From Arthrobacter pascens (GTDB lineage Bacteria > Actinomycetota > Actinomycetes > Actinomycetales > Micrococcaceae), in the NCBI RefSeq assembly GCF_017052465.1, contig NZ_JAFHKT010000126.1:1-64000 (forward strand): a DNA stretch of 64,000 nucleotides. The letters run 5' to 3'. Every line of letters starts with the position of its first letter. Positions within the stretch are counted from its first letter, which is position 1. Of this stretch, positions 1 to 8,150 are shown piece by piece. A model generated the notes under the pieces. The model was not told where the DNA came from. It did no database searches and was given only the letters and a program-made list of their open reading frames with translations. The translations under genes were made by a program, and so were the position numbers.

Positions 1-68
1 AAGCTAAGACCCACAGCGCCGATGGTACTGCACCCGGGAGGGTGTGGGAGAGTAGGTCACCGCCGGAC
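1..68 (+). rRNA. rrf: 5S rRNA, 3' part (truncated by window edge)
   Basis: The first bases carry the conserved 3' half of an actinobacterial 5S rRNA: the AAGCTAAGAC segment, the GATGGTACTGC stretch, the GGGAGAGTAGGTC stretch and the terminal CACCGCCGGAC strand that would close helix I. The 5' half lies before the window. A strong terminator follows at once, so this is the distal end of an rRNA operon. Confidence 0.93.
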
Positions 69-80
69 AACCATTAGGTC

Positions 81-118
81 GAGAGCCCCAACCACACGGT
101 TGGGGCTCTCCCGCATTT
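81..118 (+). terminator. rRNA operon terminator
   Basis: A perfect 13-bp stem (GAGAGCCCCAACC at 81-93 and its complement at 98-110) with a 4-base loop ACAC is followed by CCGCATTT. It begins about 13 bases after the 5S rRNA, as expected for the end of an rrn operon. Confidence 0.88.
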
Positions 119-198
119 AAACACCCAACCACCACCACACCCACCACCACGGGCAACAAAAACCCCCACCACCCCCACCACTTGCCGGCCCAGGCCCA

Positions 199-508
199 AC
201 GCCCCCGCACCTGTTGCCGGGCAGAGCCGGACCCTCCCTCACTACCTGCCGCGTGGGAGCCGGACGCTCCCTCACTACTTGCCGGGCCGAACGGCACCCT
301 CCCTCACCTGTTGCCGGGCAGAGCCGGACCCTCCCGCACCACCCGCCCCAGTCGTCACCGACAGCAAGTGAGGGAGCGTCCGTGATAACACTGCGGGAAG
401 TGAGGGAGCGTCGGTGATGACCCGACAAGAAGTGAGGGAGCGTCCGTGATAACCCGGCAGCAAGTGAGGGAGCGTTGCCTTGGGAGGCGACGAAAGGTGA
501 GGGAGCGT
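199..508. repeat. Mirrored array of ten 32-bp units
   Basis: Ten copies of a 12-bp core, consensus GTGAGGGAGCGT, recur about every 32 bp. Five lie on the minus strand (cores ending at 210, 242, 275, 307, 339) and five on the plus strand (cores starting at 368, 400, 432, 464, 497). Mirror pairs are almost perfectly symmetric around position 353-354 (end plus start sums to 706 or 707 for all five pairs). The 20 bp after the core is partly conserved, with a GTCCG then an ACCCGGCA-like segment and an A-rich end. I see no reading frame that explains it. The rest of 119-586 holds only CCACCA-rich low-complexity DNA and the hairpin at 541-571. Confidence 0.85.
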
Positions 509-540
509 CCGGCTGTCCGGCTGGGCCCGTCCCGCTGACC

Positions 541-571
541 GAGCCTGTCGAGATCCACGTTCGACAGGCTC
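541..571 (-). terminator. Hairpin downstream of the multicopper oxidase gene
   Basis: A perfect 11-bp inverted repeat (GAGCCTGTCGA at 541-551, complement at 561-571, 9-base loop) sits 16 bases past the stop codon of the minus-strand multicopper oxidase gene. It has no long T-run, so it could be an intergenic repeat used as a transcript end. Confidence 0.55.
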
Positions 572-586
572 AATCAGCGGCTACCT

Positions 587-2530
587 TCAGTCTGTGCGTA
601 CGTTCGCCGTTGCCGTGCCTCCACGGCTGGAGTCAATACGCACCGTAGTGACCTGCCGCGACGGCCCCGGCTTGGTTGTCCAGGACCAGCCTCCGAGGGA
701 GTTGATGATTGTGGCTCCGAGGCGCGTAGCGGTCCTGCCCGGCGTCACGTCCCAGATCACCACGCTCGCCCCTGTTGCAGTACCTGTGTACTGGGAGGTG
801 CCGGCGAAGGCGATGTCCTTGTTCAGCCGGTGCCGGGCAGTAGTGATCGTGACAACGTCGACCTGCGGCGCGGGCGGCGTCGTTGTTACTGGGGCCGTCT
901 CGGTGGGCTCCGTACTACCTGGCTCAACCGGCGTTACCTGCCCGATGGGATGGGGCTTGACGGCTTCGATCGGATCGTTGGGATCGGGATCGTTGGTGTC
1001 ATAGCCCACGCTGAACTGGCCCATCATGTCGTGGTCCTCGTGGGGGAGGTTGTGGCAGTGGATCATGTACCGGCCCCGGTGGGGACCGAACTGCATGAGC
1101 AGGCGCACGGTCTCGCCCTCACCGACATACACGACGTCCTTGGGCCCGCGTTCGTAGGGGAAGGGCGCACGGCCGTTGCGGCTGAGGATCTGGAAGTCCA
1201 CCAGGTGGATGTGCAGGGGATGGAACCAGCCGCCGGAGCTGTTCTCGAATTCCCAGATCTCGATGTCATTGAGGTCGGGATCAGCGAGGACCTTCTTGTA
1301 TCCGCTCCTGACGACTTCGTCCCAGGTCATACCGTCGATGGTCCAGGTGTCGAGGTCGCGCTTAAGGCGCATGTGCCGGGTCTTGACGGACTGGGACGGC
1401 GTCAGGCTCATGGTGGAGCTGCCGGTGAGCAGCGTCGGCATCACCCTGGCGGCGGGGCCGGAGGTGTCCACAGGGTCGCCGGTAACGTCGAACGCCATGA
1501 TCCTGCCGGTGTAGTCGTAGTCAACATTGTTCTTGTTCGACAGGTTGCGCAGTTCCACCCGTTTGCCCACGGGGTACTTGGAGAAATCAATGAGGATTTC
1601 GTAGCGTTCCGCACCGGCCTGGCGCCAGGAGGTCACCTGCTGGGCGGCTGGCATGAGACCGCCGTCGGTACCAACCATCGTCACCGGGTCTCCGGCGCCG
1701 AGCTGGAAACGGTAGGAACGGGAGATGGAGGCATTGAGGATGCGGAAACGGTAAATGCGGCGCTGGACCTTCATCACAGGCCACGGTGCTCCGTTGACCA
1801 GGATGACGTCTCCCCACAGTCCGGAGTGGGTGTTGTCGTTGTAGCCGAGGGACCCGTTCTTGGCGAACATGGCGTCCGAGATGGTCAGTGGCACATCGAA
1901 CTTGCCCTGCGGCAGCAGGTTGCGCTCAACCTCGTCGTGCAGGTGGTACTGGCCGGCGAGGCCGGAGTACACGCTCTGGGCGGTGTTGTGCACGGCGTGG
2001 TCGTGGTACCAGAGGGTGCGGGCCGGCTGGAAGTTGGGATACTCGTAGTCCTTGCACAGCCCGCGGCCGGTGAGGTCGTTGGCGTAGCCGTCGAACTGGG
2101 GCAGGGATGCCGAACCATGGAGATGGGTAGAGGTGTCGAGCCGGTAGCCCCACTGCGGGTGGAAGAGCGGCAAGACGTTGTCCATCTCCAGCGTGATCCG
2201 CTCACCCTGGTTCACCTTGATGGTGGGGCCGGGGAATAGTCCGTTGTACCCCAGGATCGGCGTGCTCAGCCCTACCACGATGTTGGCCATGGCAGCGGTC
2301 TGCTCGATCTGGTACAGGTGGGTCTTCTTGCCGTCGGCCCCGATGGTGGTGCTTTTAGGAGCGAGCACCGGCGGGATGGGGAGCGTCCGCTGGTACAGCC
2401 TGGGCATGTTCTTCGGGTCCAGCAGGCTGGCCGATTTGGCATCAACGGAGGAGAGCGGCACAGCCAGCCCCATGGCTCCGATGACCCCGACACCGCCGAT
2501 CTGCAGTGCCTGACGGCGTGAAACTGACAT
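587..2530 (-). CDS. Multicopper oxidase (Tat-exported), with C-terminal extension
   Basis: This is a 647-residue laccase-like oxidase that probably oxidises phenolic substrates or Cu(I) outside the membrane while reducing O2 to water. It has a twin-arginine signal (SRRQALQIGG, then a hydrophobic stretch to about residue 31). All four copper motifs are present: HLHG near 136, WYHDH near 175, HPLHIH near 437, and the type-1 site HCHNLPHEDHDMM at 491-503, where the axial Met is kept. After about residue 545 a Pro/Thr linker leads to a roughly 80-residue beta-rich tail that ordinary CotA-like enzymes lack. An AGGAGG ribosome site precedes the ATG. The gene lies 81 bp downstream of the CopD-CtaG gene on the same strand, consistent with a copper-handling operon. 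The physiological substrate is not evident. Confidence 0.9.
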   Translation of the reverse strand: MSVSRRQALQIGGVGVIGAMGLAVPLSSVDAKSASLLDPKNMPRLYQRTLPIPPVLAPKSTTIGADGKKTHLYQIEQTAAMANIVVGLSTPILGYNGLFPGPTIKVNQGERITLEMDNVLPLFHPQWGYRLDTSTHLHGSASLPQFDGYANDLTGRGLCKDYEYPNFQPARTLWYHDHAVHNTAQSVYSGLAGQYHLHDEVERNLLPQGKFDVPLTISDAMFAKNGSLGYNDNTHSGLWGDVILVNGAPWPVMKVQRRIYRFRILNASISRSYRFQLGAGDPVTMVGTDGGLMPAAQQVTSWRQAGAERYEILIDFSKYPVGKRVELRNLSNKNNVDYDYTGRIMAFDVTGDPVDTSGPAARVMPTLLTGSSTMSLTPSQSVKTRHMRLKRDLDTWTIDGMTWDEVVRSGYKKVLADPDLNDIEIWEFENSSGGWFHPLHIHLVDFQILSRNGRAPFPYERGPKDVVYVGEGETVRLLMQFGPHRGRYMIHCHNLPHEDHDMMGQFSVGYDTNDPDPNDPIEAVKPHPIGQVTPVEPGSTEPTETAPVTTTPPAPQVDVVTITTARHRLNKDIAFAGTSQYTGTATGASVVIWDVTPGRTATRLGATIINSLGGWSWTTKPGPSRQVTTVRIDSSRGGTATANVRTD

Positions 2531-2611
2531 GACTACCTCCTGTGTAACGCCAAAAGTCCAAATGCTTTAGATAAAGAGTGGGTTGCCCACCCTGCGAAAA
2601 CCTTGAGTGCT

Positions 2612-4615
2612 CTAGGGATCCAGAGGCACGCTGTTAGGTGCCCGCCCGGCATTGGGGGACCCTTCAGGACGGGCCTGAAAGGCCGGATTTGTTACTGCCG
2701 CAGGCCCGGAGGCCGTCACCAGCTCTCGTGCGGCCGCGTTTGATCCGCGGGCCTCGCGAAGGGGGCCCGCCTTGTGGCGCGCTGAAAAAAGCACGACGGC
2801 GGCCGCCACCAGGAGGCTGCCCGCGGCTATCAGCCACATGGCGACGCCGGCGGGTTCTGCGCCCCCGACGGATGGAATGCCGAAGGCCGGATCCACGGAT
2901 ATCTGCCACGGCTGCCGCCTGGCATCCGGGAGTTGGTCAGGTTGCTGGGCCAGGGCCCAGCCATGAAAGCTGTAGAGCACGGCGGCACCCCCGAGGGCAA
3001 GCAACCTGGCCGCCACGGTGGGGGACGCAGGGCGGCTGAAAGCGCACGTCACCGATGCGGTGAACAGGCAGCCCGCCAGCAACGCGAGGATTGTCATGGC
3101 CGCATACCCGAACTGGGTGCTCGAGGAATACTCCAGCAGGGGCGTGTAGTACAACAAGGTCAACGTCGCTGCGAGGCCCAACGCTGGGACAAGGGGATCT
3201 CCTGTGGCCTTCAGAATCGGCCGTACAACTGCGTCCATGGCTTCAGCGGCCCCGCGGCTCCCGTCATTCCGTCGCGTGATGGTCTGTTCCGCCAGGGACA
3301 AGGGTGCCGCCGGAACCAGCAGCAGGGGAACAACTGCCGCAATGGTCATCTGGGTCAGGACGTGGGCGCTGATGAGGTTTTCCTGGGCGGCATGGAGCCC
3401 GCCATTGGTCACGACAAAAAGAACAGCGATGCCGAACAACCAGAGGGCAGTCCGATAAGCGGGCCAGGAACCGCCACGCAAGCGGAGCCGGCGCACTCCA
3501 GCCAGGTACAGGAACACGGCCAATCCACAGACCAGGCTCCACAACGGGTCGGGCCTCCAGGTGGAGAACGCCTCGATCATTGAAGGGATCTGCGGTGTTT
3601 GTTCAGCAGGTCCCGCCACGGCAATAGTCGGAGGAGGCGTGCGCGCCAGCGCGGCAGCAAGGCCGGACGCGGCCCCCATGACGGCGAGTTCGGTCACAGC
3701 CAAAACAGTGAAGGCACGGACTCCCTTTCGGGGCTCGTGCTCGAGCTTGGCTATGACCCACCTGCGGTGGAGCAACCCGAAGACCCCCAACACAATGAAC
3801 GCGGCACTTTTGGCCGCGAGGATCCCTCCGTACGGGGTGGCAAGCGCCGCCAGAGTGCCGACGCCGGCCCAGCCCGCCAGAAGTCCGGAAACAGACAGGG
3901 CCACGAAGGAAACCAGCGCAAGGGTCGAATACCGCCGGACCACCGTTGTGAACATTGCCGAATCCAAGGTCCTGCGTAGCACAACGAGCGCCAGCAGTCC
4001 TCCCAGCCAGACTGCGGCAGAGGCCATGTGCATCACCACCGAGACTGCGCTGTCAGGATGACTTCCGCTGCCCGTCGCATGCGAATTCAACGCCAGTGGA
4101 ACGAGCCCCGCAAACGACAGCAGCGCCGCCAGTGAAGCTTCCCGGTACCCGCGTGCCGCACAACACAGGAGTGTCACGGTAGCCGCCAACAGGAGGCTCA
4201 ACGCCCCCCGCCGCCCGGCGTCAACGTCCACGAGAAAACTGATGAACGCGGTTCCCGACCCCTCGGAAAACAAGGCCAGATTGGCGAGTGAGTGAAACGT
4301 GAGGAAGCTCATGGCCGCACTGGCCCCGGTCCACAATCCGGCGGATATCCCAGCGAAAGTGAGCGCCTGGCTGAAGGCCTTTCCCTTGGGAGGCAAGGCA
4401 AACAGCGTGAGCATCAAGGACCCGATGGTGCAGGCGGCCGCCACGTTGAAGACGAGTTTTGCGATGGGCAGTCCCCAAACAACAGCAGGTCCCGTCCTGG
4501 TCAGCAGGCCCGCCTCGGAGCCGGCCTGCGCGTAATAGGCAATGACAAGGGCCACAAGGCCGCATCCCACGACGACGGCAGCCGCCGCAGCTGCCCTGGC
4601 GGTTGACCTCTTCAT
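2612..4615 (-). CDS. Fused CopD / CtaG copper membrane protein
   Basis: This is a 667-residue polytopic membrane protein. The N-terminal half (to about residue 300) has the helices of the CopD copper-resistance family, and the C-terminal half (about 360-600) matches the CtaG/caa3 cytochrome c oxidase assembly family (LYYTPLLEYS, SFHGWALAQQ-type segments). Such fusions are known in actinobacteria and are thought to move copper across the membrane for resistance or for oxidase assembly. The first residues (MKRSTARAAAAA) form a positive-inside start before the first helix. A GAGGGGGAT ribosome site precedes the ATG. It is the first gene of a two-gene copper unit with the multicopper oxidase. The last 40 residues are polar and probably cytoplasmic. 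Confidence 0.85.
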   Translation of the reverse strand: MKRSTARAAAAAAVVVGCGLVALVIAYYAQAGSEAGLLTRTGPAVVWGLPIAKLVFNVAAACTIGSLMLTLFALPPKGKAFSQALTFAGISAGLWTGASAAMSFLTFHSLANLALFSEGSGTAFISFLVDVDAGRRGALSLLLAATVTLLCCAARGYREASLAALLSFAGLVPLALNSHATGSGSHPDSAVSVVMHMASAAVWLGGLLALVVLRRTLDSAMFTTVVRRYSTLALVSFVALSVSGLLAGWAGVGTLAALATPYGGILAAKSAAFIVLGVFGLLHRRWVIAKLEHEPRKGVRAFTVLAVTELAVMGAASGLAAALARTPPPTIAVAGPAEQTPQIPSMIEAFSTWRPDPLWSLVCGLAVFLYLAGVRRLRLRGGSWPAYRTALWLFGIAVLFVVTNGGLHAAQENLISAHVLTQMTIAAVVPLLLVPAAPLSLAEQTITRRNDGSRGAAEAMDAVVRPILKATGDPLVPALGLAATLTLLYYTPLLEYSSSTQFGYAAMTILALLAGCLFTASVTCAFSRPASPTVAARLLALGGAAVLYSFHGWALAQQPDQLPDARRQPWQISVDPAFGIPSVGGAEPAGVAMWLIAAGSLLVAAAVVLFSARHKAGPLREARGSNAAARELVTASGPAAVTNPAFQARPEGSPNAGRAPNSVPLDP

Positions 4616-4795
4616 GTATCCCCCTCGGCGCCTGCTTTCGGGTTCAGTCTCGCCACCGCTCCTTGGAGTTTCCCTGTGGACGCAAGACCGCCCAGATGAC
4701 CGACTCCGTCGCGCCGGGTCAAAACCGTGACGCCGAAGCCCGGCGGCCGGCGACTTGTGACGATATGCACACCGGCCCTCCCGGCGCCCCGGACG

Positions 4796-4825
4796 TTAGT
4801 GACTGGACCTGCCCTCGCCTAGAAT
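4796..4825 (+). promoter_or_regulatory. Candidate promoter of the Arg-rich repeat protein gene
   Basis: TTAGTG (4796-4801) and TAGAAT (4820-4825) are spaced 18 bp and lie about 120 bp before the ATG at 4943. The remainder of the 327-bp gap (4616-4942) shows no gene or strong hairpin. It must also hold the promoter of the divergent CopD-CtaG gene, which I could not place. Confidence 0.3.
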
Positions 4826-4942
4826 TGCAAGAGATAAGCGGACGCCGAGTTGATTCACATCGGGTTGCGCAGGACAACAAAACACGGATACGAGCGGCTG
4901 CGCATTGCGCCAGTGATCGGCTCACTACAGGAGGAATCCACC

Positions 4943-6832
4943 ATGGCTGAGCACAACGGCGGCAATCACAGCGGACATGATCGCGGAGATTCGGGCAGTA
5001 ACCGTGCACGAGGCGGCCCATTCAGGGGGACCAATAATTCCGGGGGAGACCCTAGGGGATTCAGGGCCAAGGAAGGACGCGGCGGCGACGACCCCCGCCG
5101 CGGCTCCGGCGGTGAGCGTAAGCCGTTTGGTGATCGTCCGCGCCGTGAGGGCGAGGGTGAGCGTAAGCCGTTTGGTGACCGTCCGCGCCGTGAGGGCGAC
5201 GGAGAGCGCCGCAGCTTCGGTGCCGGGGAGCGCAAGCCCTTCAGTGACCGTCCGCGCCGTGAGGGCGACGGAGAGCGCCGCAGCTTCGGTGCCGGGGAGC
5301 GCAAGCCGTTTGGTGACCGTCCGCGCCGTGAGGGTGAAGGTGAGCGCCGCAGCTTCGGTGGCGGGGAGCGCAAGCCCTTCAGTGACCGTCCGCGCCGTGA
5401 GGGTGAAGGTGAGCGCCGCAGCTTCGGTGGCGGGGAGCGCAAGCCCTTCAGTGACCGTCCGCGCCGTGAAGGTGACGGAGAGCGCCGCAGTTTCGGTGGC
5501 GGTGGCGGTGAGCGTAAGCCGTTTGGTGACCGTCCGCGCCGCGAGGGCGAGGGCGACCGCCGCAGCTTCGGTGGCGGTGGCGGGGAGCGCAAGCCGTTTG
5601 GTGACCGTCCGCGCCGCGAGGGCGAGGGCGACCGCCGCAGCTTCGGCGGCGGCGAGAATCGCAAGCCGTTTGGCGACCGCCAGGAGCGGGCACCCCGCAG
5701 TTTTGACCGGGGCGACTCCGGTCCGCGCCAGTTCGGCCGTGACAGGGCAGAAGACCGCCCGGTGCGGGTCCCCAATGCACGGGACCTGCGCAGCGCGAAC
5801 CGCCCGGACCGCGAACGTTCGCCCGAAATTGATGAGGACGTGACCGGCAAGGAGCTGGACCGCGCCACGCAGCACCAGATCAAAACCCTGGAACCAAAGA
5901 GCGCCGAATGGGTCGCCCGCCACCTCGTCATGGCCGGCCGTCTCCTCGACGAAGAGCCCGAGCTTGCCTTCCAGCACGCTCTGGCGGCCAGCCGGCGCGG
6001 AGGCCGGCTGGCCGCTGTCCGCGAGGCTGTGGGACTGACCGCCTACGCCGCCGGGCACTACGGCGAAGCCTTGCGGGAGTTCCGGACCTACCGCCGTATC
6101 AGCGGCTCCAACGTGCACCTGCCCGTCATGGCTGACTGCGAACGAGGACTCGGACGCCCGGACCGGGCCCTGGACGTTGTCCGCTCCGAGGAAGCCCAGG
6201 ACCTCGACGCACCAGGCAAGGTGGAGCTGGCGATCGTCGCGTCCGGTGCCCGTTCGGACCTGGGGCAGCTCGATGCAGCAGTGGCCGAGCTTGAGATCCC
6301 GCAGCTGGACATCAACCGCGCCTTCTCCTACAGCCCTCGCCTGTTCCGTGTCTACGCGGATGCCCTCGCGGCAGTAGGCCGCCAAACGGAATCTGAGAAG
6401 TGGCAGCGGCAGGCTGCTGTCGCAGAAGAGGCCCTGGGAATGGGCATCTCGGAGGAGCCGGACATCATCGACCTCGGCTGGGACGAGGAAGAGGAAGCCC
6501 GGGAGGAAGCCGAACGCAAACGGCTGATCGCCCACGCCGCCGCCGACGCTGCTCCCCAGGAGGCACGGAGCACTTCCGAGCAGGCCGCCGGCATCGCGCC
6601 GGCCGCCGATACCGCTTCCGATACCGCTTCCGATACCGCTGCTGATACGGCTCCCGCCGGGCCTGACGCGGCGTCCACCGATGACAACCTCGACGACGTC
6701 GAATCGGACTACTTTGAGTCCGACGACGCCGAGTCCGACCTCGACTCCGCGGAACCGGATGACGATGAGGACGAAGCCACCGAGGGTGAGGCATCGGCCC
6801 ACGATTCCCGGCACGAAGGCTCGGAGGACTAG
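4943..6832 (+). CDS. Rv1691-like TPR-type protein with Arg-rich repeats and acidic tail
   Basis: This protein of about 629 residues has three parts. Residues 1-245 are Gly/Arg-rich, and from residue 58 carry eight near-copies plus one degenerate copy of an ERKPFGDRPRREG-type unit. Residues about 290-515 form an alpha-helical TPR-like domain (AGHYGEALREFRTYRRI; GRPDRALDVVR), the part shared with M. tuberculosis Rv1691. The last 110 residues are strongly acidic, with SDTA repeats. The ATG at 4943 is chosen because AGGAGG lies 7 bases upstream; an in-frame start at 4850 has no such site. It heads the conserved block with the HAD phosphatase, tlyA, nadK and recN. The basic repeats suggest nucleic-acid or ribosome binding, but the function is unknown. 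Confidence 0.82.
   Translation: MAEHNGGNHSGHDRGDSGSNRARGGPFRGTNNSGGDPRGFRAKEGRGGDDPRRGSGGERKPFGDRPRREGEGERKPFGDRPRREGDGERRSFGAGERKPFSDRPRREGDGERRSFGAGERKPFGDRPRREGEGERRSFGGGERKPFSDRPRREGEGERRSFGGGERKPFSDRPRREGDGERRSFGGGGGERKPFGDRPRREGEGDRRSFGGGGGERKPFGDRPRREGEGDRRSFGGGENRKPFGDRQERAPRSFDRGDSGPRQFGRDRAEDRPVRVPNARDLRSANRPDRERSPEIDEDVTGKELDRATQHQIKTLEPKSAEWVARHLVMAGRLLDEEPELAFQHALAASRRGGRLAAVREAVGLTAYAAGHYGEALREFRTYRRISGSNVHLPVMADCERGLGRPDRALDVVRSEEAQDLDAPGKVELAIVASGARSDLGQLDAAVAELEIPQLDINRAFSYSPRLFRVYADALAAVGRQTESEKWQRQAAVAEEALGMGISEEPDIIDLGWDEEEEAREEAERKRLIAHAAADAAPQEARSTSEQAAGIAPAADTASDTASDTAADTAPAGPDAASTDDNLDDVESDYFESDDAESDLDSAEPDDDEDEATEGEASAHDSRHEGSED
5114..5684 (+). repeat. In-frame tandem repeats coding the Arg-rich region
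   Basis: These are tandem coding repeats of mostly 69 bp (about 23 codons: ERKPF[G/S]DRPRREG[E/D]GERRSFG[A/G]G). There are eight clear units, the first short, and a ninth diverged unit. Nucleotide identity between neighbours is very high, so copy number is expected to vary between strains. Confidence 0.85.
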
Positions 6833-6838
6833 GCACGC

Positions 6839-7828
6839 ATGGCTGACGCACATCTTATTTCGCGGTTCGACGCACTGCTCTCCGACCTGGACGGCGTGGT
6901 TTACGCCGGACCCCATGCCATCCCCGGCGCAGTGGATTCGCTGCAGCGCCTGGACGGCATCGGCGTCGGGCTCGGCTACGTGACCAACAACGCGTCCCGG
7001 ACCCCGGCGCAGGTGGCCTCCCACCTGCGCGAGCTCGGTGCCCCGGCCGAAGACCACCAGGTGGTCAGTTCCTCGCAGGCCGCGGCCGAATTGCTGGCTT
7101 CGCTCCTCCCGGCGGGGGCTGCCGTCCTCATCACCGGCAGTCCAGCACTGGCCCACGAGATCGAGCTCGTGGGCCTGAAGCCCGTGCACAGTGCTGCGGA
7201 GCACCCGGTGGCTGTCGTGCAGGGTTTCAATCCCGAGATCGGCTGGAAAGACCTGGCCGAGGCATCGTACGTCGTGGCCGGCGGCGCCTTGTGGGTCGCC
7301 ACCAACACGGACATGTCCATCCCGCAGGCCCGCGGGATGGCACCGGGCAACGGCACCCTCGTGGCGGCAGTTAGCGCAGCAACACGCCAGACCCCGCGTG
7401 TTGCCGGGAAACCGGAGGCCCCGCTGTTCCACGCCGCGGCCAAGCGCCTCGCGGCGGAGCGCCCGCTGGTGGTCGGCGACCGGCTGGACACGGACATCCT
7501 GGGCGGCAACCGGGCAGGCTTTGCCACAGTGGCGGTCCTCACCGGCGTCGATACCCGGGAGACGATCCTTGCAGCACGCACGGACGAACGCCCTGACTTC
7601 CTCATCAGCGACCTGACCGGACTGTACCAGCCGTACCCAGCAGTGGAGCACGACGGCGGCGGGTACCGTTGCGGTGACGCCTTCGCCTCCGTGGACGGAG
7701 ACAGTGTCCGGATCAGCGGCGACCAGGAAAACCTCGATTCCTGGCGTGCGGCCTGTGCCGCGTGGTGGAATGCCCACCCGCAGGCGCCGGAGGCCACGGG
7801 TCCCGTGCTTGAATGGATTGGTCAATAA
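6839..7828 (+). CDS. HAD-superfamily IIA phosphatase (Rv1692-like)
   Basis: This is a 329-residue HAD hydrolase of subclass IIA. Motif I is DLDGVVY (near residue 17), motif II is VTNNAS, and motif IV/III is GDRLDTDILGG, where the Asp residues hold Mg2+. The M. tuberculosis counterpart Rv1692 is reported as a glycerol-3-phosphate phosphatase, so a sugar- or glycerol-phosphate is a fair guess for the substrate. The gene starts 6 bases after the preceding stop, so it is probably cotranscribed. Its TAA stop lies inside an inverted repeat (7816-7841). The last 60 residues have the extra C-terminal stretch typical of this actinobacterial group. Confidence 0.85.
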   Translation: MADAHLISRFDALLSDLDGVVYAGPHAIPGAVDSLQRLDGIGVGLGYVTNNASRTPAQVASHLRELGAPAEDHQVVSSSQAAAELLASLLPAGAAVLITGSPALAHEIELVGLKPVHSAAEHPVAVVQGFNPEIGWKDLAEASYVVAGGALWVATNTDMSIPQARGMAPGNGTLVAAVSAATRQTPRVAGKPEAPLFHAAAKRLAAERPLVVGDRLDTDILGGNRAGFATVAVLTGVDTRETILAARTDERPDFLISDLTGLYQPYPAVEHDGGGYRCGDAFASVDGDSVRISGDQENLDSWRAACAAWWNAHPQAPEATGPVLEWIGQ

Positions 7829-7858
7829 AACTTGACCAATCAACCCGATCCATAGACT
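7816..7858 (+). promoter_or_regulatory. Promoter with inverted repeat ahead of the tlyA-nadK-recN genes
   Basis: A perfect 10-bp inverted repeat (GATTGGTCAA at 7816-7825, complement at 7832-7841, 6-base loop) contains the previous gene's stop codon. Its right arm supplies a -35 hexamer TTGACC (7832-7837), with TAGACT (7853-7858) as the -10. The next ATG is only 6 bases further on, which would make that mRNA leaderless. The repeat may act as an operator or as a terminator; it has no T-run. Confidence 0.5.
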
Positions 7859-7864
7859 GGTGCA

Positions 7865-8149
7865 ATGACAGAGCCTCATCCTGACGCCGATCTGGAGGCA
7901 GCCCCGCAGGTCGCTTGGCCCGAACTGCCGCCGGCCGGCTTTGACGAGTCGGGCTCCGCCGGTGCCCACTCTGGCAACGCTGACCCGGACGCCACCGTTC
8001 AGGCGATTCTCGGCCGTGTGCGGGACATCCCCACGCTTCCGGTGTCCGAGCACCCTGCCGCCTACGCGGAGATGCACGATAGCCTGCTGGCAGCGCTGAA
8101 CGAGGACATCTCCGGGGCCGACGCCTCAGCAGGGCCCGGTGGCGCCTGA
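7865..8149 (+). CDS. Small conserved protein (Rv1693-like)
   Basis: This is a 94-residue acidic protein with a Pro/Ala-rich first half and a helical second half (ATVQAILGRVRDI ... YAEMHDSLLAALNEDI). M. tuberculosis has an equally small gene in the same place, between the phosphatase and tlyA. No catalytic motif, signal or membrane segment is visible, and the function is unknown. Its stop lies one base before the tlyA ATG, so the two are probably translationally coupled. A -10-like TAGACT stands 6 bases before its ATG and no ribosome site is seen. Confidence 0.7.
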   Translation: MTEPHPDADLEAAPQVAWPELPPAGFDESGSAGAHSGNADPDATVQAILGRVRDIPTLPVSEHPAAYAEMHDSLLAALNEDISGADASAGPGGA

Positions 8150-8150
8150 C

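Noticed and set aside
121..185. CCACCA-rich stretch as a regulatory element
   Set aside because: Simple-sequence DNA with no regular period beyond 3 bp and no matching partner nearby.
199..508. CRISPR-like repeat array
   Set aside because: The repeated part is short (12 bp core), units invert at the centre, segments between cores are related and not unique spacers, and no cas genes are near.
830..2239. 469-codon plus-strand open frame
   Set aside because: It is the antisense shadow of the multicopper oxidase, whose copper motifs and Tat signal are clear.
4925..8077. 1050-codon open frame on the minus strand
   Set aside because: It is opposite the Arg-rich repeat gene, the phosphatase and the small gene; its protein is low-complexity (TARTVTKRLAL repeats) and reflects high GC and the coding repeats on the other strand.
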